Origin: Capitulum mitella
Taxonomy: Eukaryota > Arthropoda > Thecostraca > Pollicipedomorpha > Pollicipedidae
DNA length: 64,000 nt
Assembly: GCA_030062745.1 (NCBI GenBank)
Contig: CP099849.1
Span: 26,152,144-26,216,143, forward strand
Reading direction: 5' to 3'
The translations under genes and the position numbers were made by a program. Within the stretch, counting starts at the first letter, position 1. Each line of letters begins with the position of its first letter. Under the pieces are notes generated by a model. The model was not told where the DNA came from, ran no database searches, and saw only the letters and a list, made by a program, of their open reading frames with translations. This document shows, one piece after another, positions 44,660 to 64,000 of this stretch.

Positions 44660-44913
44660 CAGAGGTGGATCCAGGTAAACAAAATTGTGAGGGCACCGTA
44701 AGCACAATAGTGTGCTCCCCCATTTTTTCAGTACCTGGGTGTGCGTTCGCCTGAAAATGTGTGTGCATACGCATTGTTTAGGATGTGTATGACTATATAA
44801 ATGAGTCAGTGATCTGTATTTCTACTCAGAATGTCACGATAGTGAACCGCACAACTTTGCAGCTTCACGCACTGCACATTACCGCCGAAAACGGGGGCTT
44901 GGAACCGCCTCTG
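44660..44913. mobile_element. hAT-type MITE, 254 bp
   Basis: The left end CAGAGGTGGATCCAGG and the reverse-complemented right end CAGAGGCGGTTCCAAG match at 13 of 16 positions. No clear target duplication is visible. It is nested in the 3.7-kb hAT element. Confidence 0.6.
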
Positions 44914-45082
44914 CGGGACCGATTTTTTTTTTACGTGTTGACAAAACACTTGTGTATCAATTCCATGAAATGCCAGAAAATCTTGTGGCGCTGCGGCAAA
45001 CAGTGTGGGGGCGACAAGCAAAAAGACACGGGTAGCAGAATCTGCCCCCCCCCCACAGGGAATAGGGTTAAATGAAGTGTTT

Positions 45083-45440
45083 TTAACCCGTCTCCGGCCG
45101 GGCTCAGAATGCCCTTTGCCCGGCCGGAGGGGGAGCGCGGATTTCCGCACCTCCCAGGATCTCGGCTCCCATATATCGCACGGAAAAAAGGAAAACGCCG
45201 GCCGAAAGGTTTTGTCAAGCCGAGACGAAAACATTCAAGAGTTTTGACCTCAGGTCAATTTTGAGGCCACCAGACGCCATGAAAGGTCAAAACATGCCTT
45301 GGAATTAGGTAAATAGACACAATACCTTGTCCCTGAAAAGCTGAACTTAAGCGACATATACTGAACCGTAAGACAATAGCGAGTTCATTGATATCAATTT
45401 TGGCCTTTCACAGGGGTCAGGTCAGGTCACGTCATCGTTC
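45083..45440. repeat. Possible truncated relative of the TTAA elements
   Basis: Begins TTAACCCGTCTCCGGCCGGG with a GC-rich stem-loop (CTCCGGCCGGGC pairing with GCCCGGCCGGAG) near the end. It continues into AT-rich DNA with GACCTCAGGTCA and AGGTCAGGTCA motifs, like the ends of the 1.2-kb elements. The right boundary was not found. Confidence 0.4.
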
Positions 45441-46258
45441 CAAAATGTTCCACTTGTGAACGGCTAACATCCTCCGTTGCATCTTACTTATGACCATGTT
45501 TTTATAGCTAATTTGTCTTTTCATGGGTGCTGAAGAGGTACTAAAGCACCTTTTTTAGTCTTTTATTTCACAATAATAAAATCCATATCAGTCATGTTTT
45601 TTGAGTCCTTCGTCGTTTGGTATTAAAAAAACGTCAGGGGTATCAGGAATCTTACCTCCACGCACGCGCTCGTACACAAACTAATACACACACATAATTT
45701 CACAACAAAACAAGAAGTTCGCGAGACCGAAACGAGCTCTGAACGGAGACCATTATGTTCAGGGCGGATACTTCGAGAGGCATTGTTGATCAAACCCAGT
45801 CGATAGATGTCCGCTGCTTGTCGCATTTTGCATGCGTCCGCTCCAGCGCCGGTTGTTCCCGCTCCGTCGGCGCCGCGGGCAATGAACAGGAATTCGTTGG
45901 TTTGAACATTGTGGCTAACACAGTGGTAGAATACCCACCGCGGCTGTTGTCCCGGCGCCGCCGACTCTACAACGGCTGGTGAGGGCAGTGGGCAGCTAGC
46001 GGAGTGTTTTGGGTAAGCGCTTTTTGTTTCTTCCCTTTGTGTATGAAATGCGTTTTACAACCACAAAGCAGCATAAAAGACTTAAAACCCGCGTTCGCTT
46101 GGTTTTCACTGCATTTAAAAAAGTAACGGAATAACGGAGTAACGGTAACTTCCGTTACTTTTTAAGGCAGAGTAACGGAGTAACGAGTAACGGACTGGCT
46201 TTTTTGAGTAACGGAGTAACGAGTAACGAAGTTACATTTTTTAGTAACGATGCCCACC

Positions 46259-46261
<3 letters not shown>

Positions 46262-46330
<69 letters not shown>
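46262..46330. repeat. (TA)n microsatellite
   Basis: About 68 bp of pure TA directly after the right end of the hAT element. The left flank (about 42528-42565) is the same repeat, as if the element split one TA tract. Confidence 0.95.
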
Positions 46331-46331
<1 letters not shown>

Positions 46332-46334
46332 TGG

Positions 46335-46720
46335 CGAGCTCGGTCAGGCAAAACAGGCCGACTGACAGATGGTGCGAAATGACACGCACGCCGCCGCTTT
46401 CACCCAGACCGCCGATGATGAGCTCTCCGCGCGGGTGCGGGTACCCGCGGTACATTGTCTCCAGAGTCGGTACTTGGACCAGGAGCACCTCACGGAGCAT
46501 CTTGATCATGACCTGCCGCAGCGCTGGCAGTGAGATGTCCGGCGCGTAATGCTCAGTCGTGCACGGCACGCGGCGTCCGCGACACCATGGCAACGCCGAC
46601 CGACGAGTAATCGACAGTCGCCCAAATCTTGGAAGTCGGGACGAGCTGTTGTCACCGAACAGGAGGAGCAAAATCACGCAACCTTGCACCGGCAACAGAA
46701 GGCAACCCAGCAGCACAGCC
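46335..46720 (-). other. Unassigned coding-like stretch
   Basis: A GC-rich minus-strand frame with ALRQVMIKMLREVLLVQVPT and MYRGYPHPRGELIIGG. Base and codon composition look coding, but I recognise no family. Its position among transposon debris suggests an element-derived fragment. Confidence 0.3.
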
Positions 46721-47325
46721 GCCTCACCACAACAGCAGCTACAACCGGGCGTGCATGGGCGCCGAATGACCCTGCAGTCGGTGCGCCCCTAAGCCCCAAT
46801 AACCAACCAACCGGGCGTGCAGTCGGGCTGATCAGCTAGAATCACGTTGGCTGGCGGCATCAAGCCGATGCAGGTGCAACCAGAGCGGCCGAGCGACGGC
46901 ATCACGACCGGCGTGCATGACGACCGTTGCCCATATAATTCGAATCGCGAGCAACGGCGCAACGGCTGGAAACGCGACCGTTCAGCTTGCAACGTCACCA
47001 TTAGGTTTTTGGTCTAGCATGCAAATTCAGCCACTGTGAGCCACGATAACTGCACGTTCTGAGCGCGGGTCTGCGGCTGGTCTGTTCAGAAGGAGCGAGT
47101 CGCGCGGTGCAGCGGGGACTCAGGTGCCAGGGCCCGTCGCTGCCGCCCGCCGACCAGCAGACCGTCATGCGTGGCGTAAATTTTAAGCCACACGCAGCAG
47201 GCGCCAGAGACGGTGAATGCGTGGCCGCATCGACTGGGCGAGACCTCAGTTTCCGGTTGCGCGTGGCCCGGCAGAGGTGTAACCCCCTCCCCCGCTAGGA
47301 CATATTCACTCAGTCGTCTCTCCGT

Positions 47326-47450
47326 CAGGGGTGTAGCCAGGATTCCGCGCAGGCGGCAGATCGGATCAAGGGGCACTCGTAGCCAATTGGGGGATCAACC
47401 GCCCCTCTCCAGGGGCGGATCCAAGATTTTCGCAAGACGGGGGGATTGAG
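47326..47450 (+). repeat. Two adjacent hAT-type termini
   Basis: CAGGGGTGTAGCCAGGATTC at 47326 and CAGGGGCGGATCCAAGATTT at 47410, the second preceded by CCGCCCCTCTC, which looks like the right end of another such element. Matching partner ends were not located. Confidence 0.45.
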
Positions 47451-47799
47451 GCGAATGGTCAACGCGGGGCCCCCTCCATGCCGGCCCCTCATTCTTTGCT
47501 CTTCAGACATGAAAGAAACGCTGATCCGCGCGGGCCCAAGAAGAAATATTTGATGCAATTTTGCGTTTGTTTTGCTAGGTAAAATAAACGATGAAAAATT
47601 CAGCGCAGTTCTTTATTCGGGGGCATTCAGCATTTTGTTCCCGTGCAAAGTGGCTAGAATATGGCAAAAAAGGCGAGATTTTAGGCAGCTCCGTCCATCC
47701 CTCCATTTCAGATGTTGTATCTGTATCTGGTCTAGGAGCCCGTCTGCCCCTCCCCCGTAGTTTCTGGGGACTTTTTTGTCAACGTAGGTAAGGTTTCCT

Positions 47800-48640
47800 C
47801 TTGCAGTTACAGGAGCACCTGGTGGTCTCGGGCCGTCTGCCGTGCCAGAACCCTCTAGTGGTCTCAGGCTCCCTTAGCAATTTCACGTGTCTTTCGCGAT
47901 GGCACGACCTCAGGCGCTCCTTTGACAGTTTCAGGGGCACCTCGGACGGTTTTAGGGACGCTTAAGCCATCTCGCGTTCTCTCCTGTCGTCCCTGGGAAA
48001 TTTTTGCCGTCAAAGAGCATCTGGCACTAACCAGGCCCTCTATAAGTCTCTTCCCCTCTGCCGTGACAGAGGACCTTCTGGCTTCTAAGGGGGGGGGGTG
48101 CTTCAGCCCCTAAGCCCCCCTCCCCGTGCACCTCTGAGTCCTTCCCAGGTTAGGTCTGAGTCTAAGAGCTGAGATGGGTCTTTTGCGAATCTGAGCGGCG
48201 ACCTTTCCAAGCCTACAATGGGCCCTTTCCAGACCTGAAATGGGTCACTTTTGAATTTAAGTAAGTCCATCCCAGTCCTGAGACGGGAGCCTTCTGAACC
48301 TAAGACGGACCGTTTCTGGCCCAAAGATGGGCCAGAAACGGTCCGGCCAGACCCTTTCCGGACTTGAGATGGGCCCTTCCTGGACCTGAGAGCTGAGATG
48401 GTATTTTTCTAAACCTGAGGTGTTTACTTTCTGAGACCAGAATGGGCCCATTCCAGATCTGAGACGTGTCCACTCTGAGTCTATGGATAGGCCATTTTAG
48501 ACTTTGGGTTGGCCCTTCCCGGCCTGAAACTGACATTGGCGTTTCCCTGACCTGAAATGGGCCCTTTCCGGGCATGAAATGGGCCTTTTCCGGACCTGAC
48601 ATGGACCCGTGAACCGCGACGGGGAGGACTGTAGCACCTC
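47800..48640. repeat. Degenerate tandem repeats
   Basis: Between 48140 and 48610 a loose unit around TTTCCGGACCTGAAATGGGC recurs roughly every 30-40 bp. The 47800-48000 part has a looser series of GGTCTCAGG/CAGGGGCACC blocks. No coding content. Confidence 0.6.
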
Positions 48641-48669
48641 TTAGCCCCACCCCACCCCCCTTTCGCTGT

Positions 48670-50490
48670 GCTCCTGGTAACGTCTTGCTCAGGTAGAAAC
48701 TGTCGATTGAGCTGGCGACGTAGATCATGGCGAACTGCTCGAACCGTTGGCTCCGCGTGTTGCGCCCAGACAGCTTCAGAAAGACGGCTCCCAGCACGCT
48801 GATCTCCTCCCTGTTCGCCGCAGGGATACGTCTGGTGACCCGAGTCAGGTGTTTCTGGCGCAGTCCCAACCGGTGTAGACCCGGCAGTCCCATCAGACAG
48901 GTCTGTGCGCCGGCGTCGGCGACGGCGGTGATGCTGTCGGACCTTCAGGGTGGGCTGGGAAGGCTCAACGTGGTGTAGGCCCCGCCTTAAGCGTCAACGT
49001 TGGGTTCGGCGAGGCCTCGCTTGCGCGTCACCCCAGGATCCCGTCAAACACGTGGTGGTCCGTGATAGAGAGAACCACCCTGCTGTCCCGAATCCCGATG
49101 CTCAATGGGGGAGAGGGGCTGAGATCGGTCGTAAGGGCAACGACATACTGAAACATGTCCTCAATGGGCCCTCCAGCCGCTCCACGGTCAGTCTCGGACC
49201 GAGAAGATGCGCATTTCCTGGGCTTGGCCGTCTTTCAACAGTCTATGCACACCTCGAACTTCTTCAGCTTGCCGCTCTCCTTGCCAGATTGTGGCGTGAG
49301 GCAGCCGCATGGGTATCTTATCGCGCGTTTCAGTTTGTCTCGCTCGTTATGACCTTACCCAGTTCGCAGCGGCGGTTTGTTGACCGGACCGTGTCCCGTC
49401 TTCTTATACACACTTGCTGTCATCCGCAGTCCTTCTGTCGATATCGTCCTCGCTGCCGGAGAGGTATGCGTCATCTAACTTCACGTGCACGTGCCCCCGC
49501 CAGCCGCTGCCTGCGGTGGCTAGGCCACCCATGGAGATCATCGCCGACCCAAACGTGCAACTGGTGGTGACAAGGAGGCCTCCCAATGTCCCGGTCCACT
49601 GGCAGGAGGTGTCGAAGGAGCTGGAAAGGAACTGGCGCTGGGTGTCATCGAATGCGTGCCACCTAATGCTCCTGTGGCATGCCTGCACAGCATGGTGCTG
49701 ACGCCCAATCCAGACGGGATGCCTCGTCGAACAGTCTATCTGCAGCCCTTGAAGCACCATAGTGTACTCGAGACGCATCACACCGTCCCGACTGCCAAAC
49801 AGGCCTGGGCCATCCTGCCGAGGTCCTCGAAAACCGTGACGAACGCATGGAACGATTTCCACTCCATCAAGATAAGCCCGAAGGCCGACACAAGACAAAT
49901 TTCTTGTCGGAGCATGGCGGGTTTCGCTACCGACACGCACCCAAGGGATTTCTCGCGTCCCAGGACGCCTACATGGAGCGGTGCGACGCGACCGCTGCTG
50001 ACGTGCCCAGGAAGACCAAGTGCGTCCACGACATGACCCTGTGGGATGAGGACCCACAAGTTCACTAGCGGCACGTCATCAGCTGTCTCGAGCTCGTGGG
50101 GAAGAATGGTGTGGTGCTGAACCCCACCAAGTTCCAGTTTTCGGCGCTCGGGGCGGATTTCGAGGATTTTGAATCACGGTGACTGAGTGAAGCTCCCGCC
50201 AAAGTCTTTGGATGCCATCGCCACATTTCCGAGGCCCACCAACATCAATGACGTGCTGACGCGGTTGTCTGGTGAATTTGGTGTCGCACCACGGCAGAAC
50301 AACTGAACTGGTGGCGCTGTTCAAGCCACTGCTTGGCCTAAAGGTCGGCTTCCGGCTGGGTCCGAACCCAGAGGAGGCCCTCCAGCGCTCCAAGGCGGCC
50401 ATCATCAAGGAGATCGAGGAGGGAGTTGAGATATTCGACCCCGGCCGGCAGACGTGCATCAGCCCTGACTGGTCCATTCCTATCCTAGAT
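48670..50490. mobile_element. Ty3/gypsy-type LTR retrotransposon fossil (broken)
   Basis: Pieces of the pol region remain: a retropepsin-adjacent segment on the minus strand (about 48700-48895) and a reverse transcriptase to early RNase H segment on the plus strand (about 49540-50490). The opposite orientations show that the copy has been rearranged. It is broken in several places. No LTRs could be paired by eye, so its outer limits are uncertain. It looks old. Confidence 0.7.
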
Positions 50491-51246
50491 TAGCTCCTGA
50501 CTTTACTCAGTACGCTTGTCGTGTCATGTGACTTGGCAGAGCTTATCAGCTGAAGCCATTTTAAGTCCCTTTTGTTCCCCGATTTCTAAGGCCTCCGTGT
50601 GAATACATGCGTGACCACCAAGAGAATTAGTCGACTCAAACATGATAACCCCAAGCAGAGGCACTGCAATTTACGTCTTGTCCAGTCCCGTACACACCTC
50701 GTCAGTGGTTCCCGTGCGTCTTATGGTCGCAGCAGGGACGATGAACGAGTCCATTTTGTACGGGCGCGCTGTGAGCCGGCCTTAAAGTGGAGTGGGATCC
50801 ATTATGTCAAGACAAAGAATGATGATACGATTACTGATACAGGTCATTTCACATTGATTCCACTTGACTCCGAGTCACAGTATGTTATTTTGACACTGAT
50901 GTGACATATGTTCCATTTCGAGTTTGCTCAGACTTGCGACTCATGTAGAATATACGAGGCTAATACGATGCACACCTGTGTGCGTTACAAGCCGCGTGCA
51001 TTTACACAACTCTGACCTCACACAATGACCTCTTCCACTGCCTTTGCGATGATACTGATTTCCGACTTTGGATCAGACGCTGTAAGTTAAACACGTCAAA
51101 ACGATACGTTTGGTCTTTTGGTGCCCGTTCACTAAATTAAAGCCCATCGTGCGTCTTTTCGCTTGCCAGACGCTGTACAATGGCGTGTTTTGTTCCGACG
51201 GCGGAGACCCCCATTTTGAGTCGTTTCTACCAGGGGTGTGGTTTGC

Positions 51247-51284
51247 TTTCTCTTTGTGGGTGCCGCGGCACCCACAAAGTGAAA
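51247..51284. repeat. Palindrome, 28 bp perfect (38 bp with one mismatch pair)
   Basis: CTTTGTGGGTGCCG is followed immediately by its reverse complement CGGCACCCACAAAG (51252-51279), with no spacer. GGGCACCCAC recurs just downstream at about 51287, and a like block (GGGCACCCACAATCAC) occurs near 52323. It could be the fused ends of a small inverted-repeat element. Confidence 0.9.
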
Positions 51285-52581
51285 ATGGGCACCCACGATA
51301 CGACTTCAGCACCCACAACTTAAAACATGTTAGTTATACTTTCATGCCCATGACGCTGGCCATATAAAATTAGCTTTATCAGCAAAAATCGGAACTTATT
51401 TACTCCACTGTCACCAATGCTTCTCCCCACCACCCTCCAAGTCAAAATGCGTCAAGCTGGCTTCCGGAGCAAAGTCCTCCGTTAAAGGGAGTGTGTCTAC
51501 TCAAATCCTGATTTCTAGCCGTGCACGTGCGACTGAAGAGAACATTTTTACGAATCGAAGCGTACGCATTAGCTAACGCATCCTGGCTAATTTGCTCTCC
51601 TTAGCTCATATTTTGCTGGGGTAAGTACGCTGGTTGCCAGTCCAAGTTTTATCTCTTCACCCGTGTTTCTTTTCATCACTGAAATCATCGATAAAACGAG
51701 TTAGCTTCCACGATGCCGAAGCTGACGGCAGATGAAAAACATCGAAATTACGAAGGTGGCCAACATGTATTCAGGCGAGTTCCGCTGCAGTTCCGCGAAT
51801 TTCCCCCGCAGGTATACATCACGTGAAGAGGTCGTAATACGTTGGTATGTTTGTCAAGCAGTTGTCACTGTCGTTTATAACTGTGTCTGGTACAGCAAGG
51901 CAGAGTGTTGGGTAAGCATCGGGTGCGTCCAAGATTTACCTACGTATGCATTTTCTGCTCCCTGATTGGTTCCTTTCTCCAGTACTTTGTTACTGTATTT
52001 CGGGTACCGATAGCGCTGCCGATAAATACAATGACTAAAATTCGTGAAATTCTGCTCTAAGACGACCAAAATGCACTTTTCATTCACATGATAATTCATG
52101 ACCAATCTTAAACATTCTCCAGAGTGCGTCTTTAGGGTATCAGAAAAAAACAGATGCATTCCTTTTAAGGATATCGCCGCCATGAAGTCATGCATGATTT
52201 ACGTAAACATTCTTCTGCAGTTTACCTCCCGTAAGACCTGTTAGATTCATTTCTCTGAACTTCAGACGTAAACGCCCCACCGCCCCCCGATATGCAATAC
52301 ATGGATGTCTCAATATGCTTTTTGGGCACCCACAATCACTGTCCAAAAAACAACACCCATGGTTTCGACCTTTCGTCACTGATAAATGTAATCACCGGCT
52401 GAAATCGGCATTTTTTTAAGGAAATTAGACATGGAAAGATTTGAGATCGACAAAGAAATGGATCATCGCCATGCCGAGGCAACTTTGGGCGCATGCTCAC
52501 GTTAAAATGTCTAGACGTCGGTATAGTTTCCATGGCATAGTCAACTACCCCTACGCGATATCGTAGTGTTGTTTTAACAGT

Positions 52582-52848
52582 CAGGGTCGTAGCCAAGGGG
52601 GGCCATGGTGGACATGCCCCCTGAGCCAAGCGGTCCTCACTAGATATATGGCGATTTCGCACGAATGCGGAATAGTGATCCTATATAGGTTGGAAACGTA
52701 AACATATGTTTTACGGTGCGTTAAATATTAGGCAAATTACATAAAACTGCTGCTTTTTTCCTATAAATGTCGTTACATGCCAGTGGCATATGACAAAATT
52801 TGACATTTGGCCCCCCCGTCCCCGAGGAAAATCCTGGCCACCTGCCTC
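52582..52848. mobile_element. hAT MITE, 267 bp, with perfect 8-bp target duplication
   Basis: Flanked by TTAACAGT on both sides (52574-52581 and 52849-52856). The left end CAGGGTCGTAGCCAAGGGGG and the reverse-complemented right end GAGGCAGGTGGCCAGGATTT share the hAT-type GTAGCCA(GG)-like pattern followed by G-runs. No coding capacity. Confidence 0.8.
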
Positions 52849-52859
52849 TTAACAGTGCT

Positions 52860-55160
52860 GAAAAAGACGTGTATAGCGTACTTCTAGGTGGCGTGGCACT
52901 CTACCCGATGGTCGGACGCATTCGGCGTCCGGGATCTGCAACAAACGACACGCATCGTGATGCCTGTTACAGGTCGTGACAATCCAGCCTAGACAATCGC
53001 CTCTAATCTAGACAATCGCCAGCACTGCACCGGTGTCTTGTGCTGTCCATGTCTGATGTCCTGAAAATGCGCGGAAACGACGTTTTTGACCTCGTCGCCG
53101 TTTGCGCGTGCAACGTCAAAACGGCAGCGAAACGACAAAAAAAACGCCGCCGTCGTTTGGTACGCAACGGAAAATGTTGGACAACGCGCAAGAGCCCGTG
53201 CGGTTTTTGTCTTATATAACTGCACTGTGAGCTGATAACGGAGACGACGATTTTCTTTTTTCTTCGTACATATCGCGGCCGTAAATCACCCTTGATTCGA
53301 ATGTCATGCGCCGAAAAGCGCTGACTACTGCACGACGAATTCGCCAGATGCACCGGCTGCGTACGGAAGCTTTTGAGAGGCCTGAACGTGTCGGTCCTTT
53401 ACCCTGTTTGAGCGCAGGGCTGCACGTGTCGAACAATACTTTAACGCATGGTTAAATGCATGACGTCACGTGATCCACGAAGTTTTTGGTATATTTTCTA
53501 ACTAAAACCTACTTGAAAATGAAAGTAGGATAAAAAAGAAAACCATTGGGATCAAAACTAATATTTTCTATCCAGCGAAGATTTCGAATGAGAGTTGAAG
53601 ATTCTGTGGCTGCGTTGATCTTGTGGTTCGATATGTTGGAATCGCTGATCCCATGAATGCTATTTCAACAGGCGAATTGTGCTTTCATTTCGTGTGCGTT
53701 TGATGAAACAGACATACCACACTGATTAATATTATTTATGTACTAAGCGAAAAACGCATTCTATGCCGATGCTGAGTTAAAGTGGGATCGTGATACATTT
53801 TCACTGAGGGCATTTTGAAACAGATTTGATTCCTTCTTTTACAAACTCAATTCCGCTCACGACCCAAGGCAAATGGTGATATACTTGTAACGGCACTATC
53901 TGATTCTGTGTTGAGCACTAGTCTGCCAAATAAGGTCAGTTTTTTGTGTCGCACCAGTCATGATGTGAAGAATATAAAAAAACATTCGAGGTCCGCATCA
54001 GTCTTCGTTTTAATCCTTTTCAGACAGAATATTTACAATTGCACTACTAGGAAGTGTCTTGAGTTTCGTGCAACTGTCATGATGGCCCGTCGGGAAGGTG
54101 AAGATGTTCACATCGCGTGACTGAATGCACGCTCTTTCCCCACTCTGTTGCGCGACCTGCACCTGCTCCTGCTTAGCGCCGAACCCAAAACAGTCTATTT
54201 TGATGGCACAACAACCCGAGGCTTGACTTGCGTCCTTCCTTTTTTCCAGTGTCTTTTTTACCGCTTTTGTCTCCTACATACAGTATTACGTTGATCGTGA
54301 ACATGTCTGCGTGTTATTCAGATGAACGGCTTGTTATCATCATGCCATAATCAGGCACATTGTAAAACAAAGGGTAGAATGACGATGGAAGAGACATGAC
54401 GGTGGAAAAGGCAATATCCCAAAACGCTTGATATATTGACATGCCCATGGAGCTTTACGAACGCCGTTATAAAATGATTACAACGTCATAGACAGCAGCG
54501 CAGCTAAAGCCTTCAGATCAGATTAGGCTTGTTCCTATCGCAGAGAATGGGGGAGACGGGGGGGGGGGGTCATGAGGGGCTCAGAGGAGGAGAAGACGGC
54601 ACAGTCTGTTGCCGAAGGCTGGACCGGAGGGACAGGTGAGCTCTCATGCACCGTCGGCACGCGCTCCTAGGGCTTCCACGAAGCTGGGCATGAAGATACT
54701 CATTACGCACCTTGCAGGGCTCGAGTGACCCGTTTAGCTTGTAAGCTACCGATTTCTGCTACGGCTGACGTTGGACGATGCTTTCAGCATGCCGATTTAG
54801 GAATACAGGAAGTGTTTAATTGTCGCAGATAGGAATGCCGTCCGATGAAAACGTTTGATTTCAATGCCCGGTTTGACAGCGACATCGAAATGGACAGTGC
54901 TGCGTTTCAACTGTTTCCACAACCATATTTATCCGCGATCCAGTGAAAGACGAACCTGGTTTACTTTCCATTCATGACGCTCGACTGCGGTCCGATGATC
55001 ACGAGCGCCTTGATTTTCAGGCTCGCCTAGGTGCACCATTTCTCACGCCACAAAGCAGTCCAACGGAAAATAAAGCGCTGTCACGTAAAACTATCTTGAA
55101 CAATGAAAGAGCTATCTAAAAATGAATTAATGTATAAGCAGTATCGCTTACTGGACAATG
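52860..55160. other. Gene-free stretch upstream of the esterase gene
   Basis: AT-rich with a moderately GC-rich part at 52900-53470. No coding exon is recognised. A TGACGTCACGTGA block is present at 53461-53473. Confidence 0.5.
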
Positions 55161-55167
55161 AGCTCCG

Positions 55168-55232
55168 AAAACGTACTTGTAAAGTACGTTTTAGACGTAC
55201 TTTACGTACGTAGTAAAGAACGTACGTAAAGT
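55168..55232. repeat. Two adjacent ACGTAC hairpins
   Basis: The first is AAAACGTACTT-GTA-AAGTACGTTTT (55168-55192, perfect 11-bp arms). The second is ACTTTACGTACGT, an 8-base loop, then ACGTACGTAAAGT (55199-55232, perfect 13-bp arms). They lie about 500 bp upstream of the esterase first coding exon. Confidence 0.9.
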
Positions 55233-55731
55233 AAAGAAAACGAAAAAGTAGCTTGACTCCATATCCTTTTTCTTTCCAAAAAGCAAATGGAGTCAGAGAC
55301 AAAGCTCCGCTCCTGAAGGTTTCCAGTGTAAAATTTTGAGGTTGCCAAATCAGGTTTCTTTAATTGAGCTCTTTTTTGCTGGCCCATTCATGGCTCACGC
55401 TACCAATCGAGTTTGATCCGAAATCGTTCTCCTCTTGACGGGAATGCTATTTAGACCTTAGCTGTATTTAAGTAGCCATTTAGATAAATTTTGCGCCTTT
55501 TATATTACGAATGTCAGCCAATTTCATTTCAACATGACTGAAAACATTGAAACTGACATGCTGTGTGCATGAAAGTGTTTCTTTCTGTCACTTGCTCATG
55601 GAAAAAAAACAATGTCTACCGTATATGGGCAGCTGATTCAGGTCAGCAACATGAGTTCGTATTCCCCTCTGCCGGCGTGAGCCCCCTCGCCTGGCCAGCG
55701 CTTTACGCCGTGCGTGTCTGTGCCGGCAGAC

Positions 55732-63970
<8,239 letters not shown>

Positions 63971-64000
63971 GTACGTTGGCTGGAAACAGTGCCGAACTCT

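Larger units (their letters stand above)
42566..46262. mobile_element. hAT DNA transposon, 3.7 kb, degraded, inserted in a TA microsatellite
   Basis: The ends are inverted: CATAGGTGGGCACTGGTCCG on the left and, as reverse complement of the right end, CATAGGTGGGCATCGTTACT. Both ends continue into long subterminal GTAACGGAGTAACGGA-type repeats (42585-42755 and 46118-46245), as is usual for a class of animal hAT elements. Flanks are TATATATA on both sides, compatible with an 8-bp target duplication, though the TA repeat makes this uninformative. Inside is a BED-finger exon (43301-43576). Other elements are nested at 43694-44275 and 44660-44913. The catalytic part of a transposase is not seen. 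Confidence 0.75.

Overview
The window is nuclear DNA of an arthropod, most likely a crustacean; a barnacle-like animal is my guess and is not proven. Five spliced genes can be rebuilt with GT-AG introns whose phases agree. Coding exons are very GC-rich with long CpG-rich 5' flanks, while intergenic and intronic DNA is AT-rich and full of DNA-transposon remains. There are no bacterial-style operons.

Layout. (1) 29-9028, minus: a beta-integrin subunit (myospheroid/ITGB type), from a short 5' leader through signal peptide, PSI, hybrid/beta-I and all four I-EGF modules. Its C-terminal part lies beyond base 1. It carries two same-size alternative exons (85 nt each) at 6722-6806 and 6195-6279 that code for the same stretch of the beta-I domain, and a CpG-rich promoter region follows at about 10.0-13.6 kb. 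(2) 13.6-18.3 kb: AT-rich, gene-free, with a large imperfect inverted repeat at 15.85-17.45 kb. (3) 18754-20117, plus: a complete three-exon TOMM7 gene (55 residues). (4) 20.74-21.95 and 27.75-28.98 kb: two copies of a 1.2-kb element flanked by TTAA. (5) 34504-23164, minus: AP-1 complex sigma subunit, five exons, the first coding only the initiator ATG. (6) 39142-34906, minus: heparan sulfate 6-O-sulfotransferase, four exons, complete. The AP-1 sigma start lies only about 400 bp downstream of its stop.

(7) 39.3-42.2 kb: AT-rich, nothing recognised. (8) 42.2-53 kb: a transposon graveyard. It holds a 3.7-kb hAT element with a BED zinc-finger exon, nested small inverted-repeat elements, broken pieces of a Ty3/gypsy-type LTR retrotransposon, a 267-bp hAT MITE with a perfect 8-bp target duplication, and a 28-bp perfect palindrome. 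(9) 55732-63970, plus: the 5' half of a secreted type-B carboxylesterase/cholinesterase-like gene with five exons seen. Its third intron is 5.5 kb and holds a diverged tandem duplication rich in AGGTCA and a 622-codon open hAT transposase reading frame.

The five genes are unrelated housekeeping and cell-surface functions: adhesion receptor, mitochondrial import, clathrin adaptor, heparan sulfate modification and a secreted esterase. I see no clustered pathway and no new defence-type or other multigene system. The most useful observations are the alternative integrin exons with a long polypyrimidine tract just upstream, the long inverted repeat, the TTAA elements with subterminal G/C palindromes, the uninterrupted hAT frame in the esterase intron, and the overlap between the sulfotransferase 3' end and the AP-1 sigma promoter.
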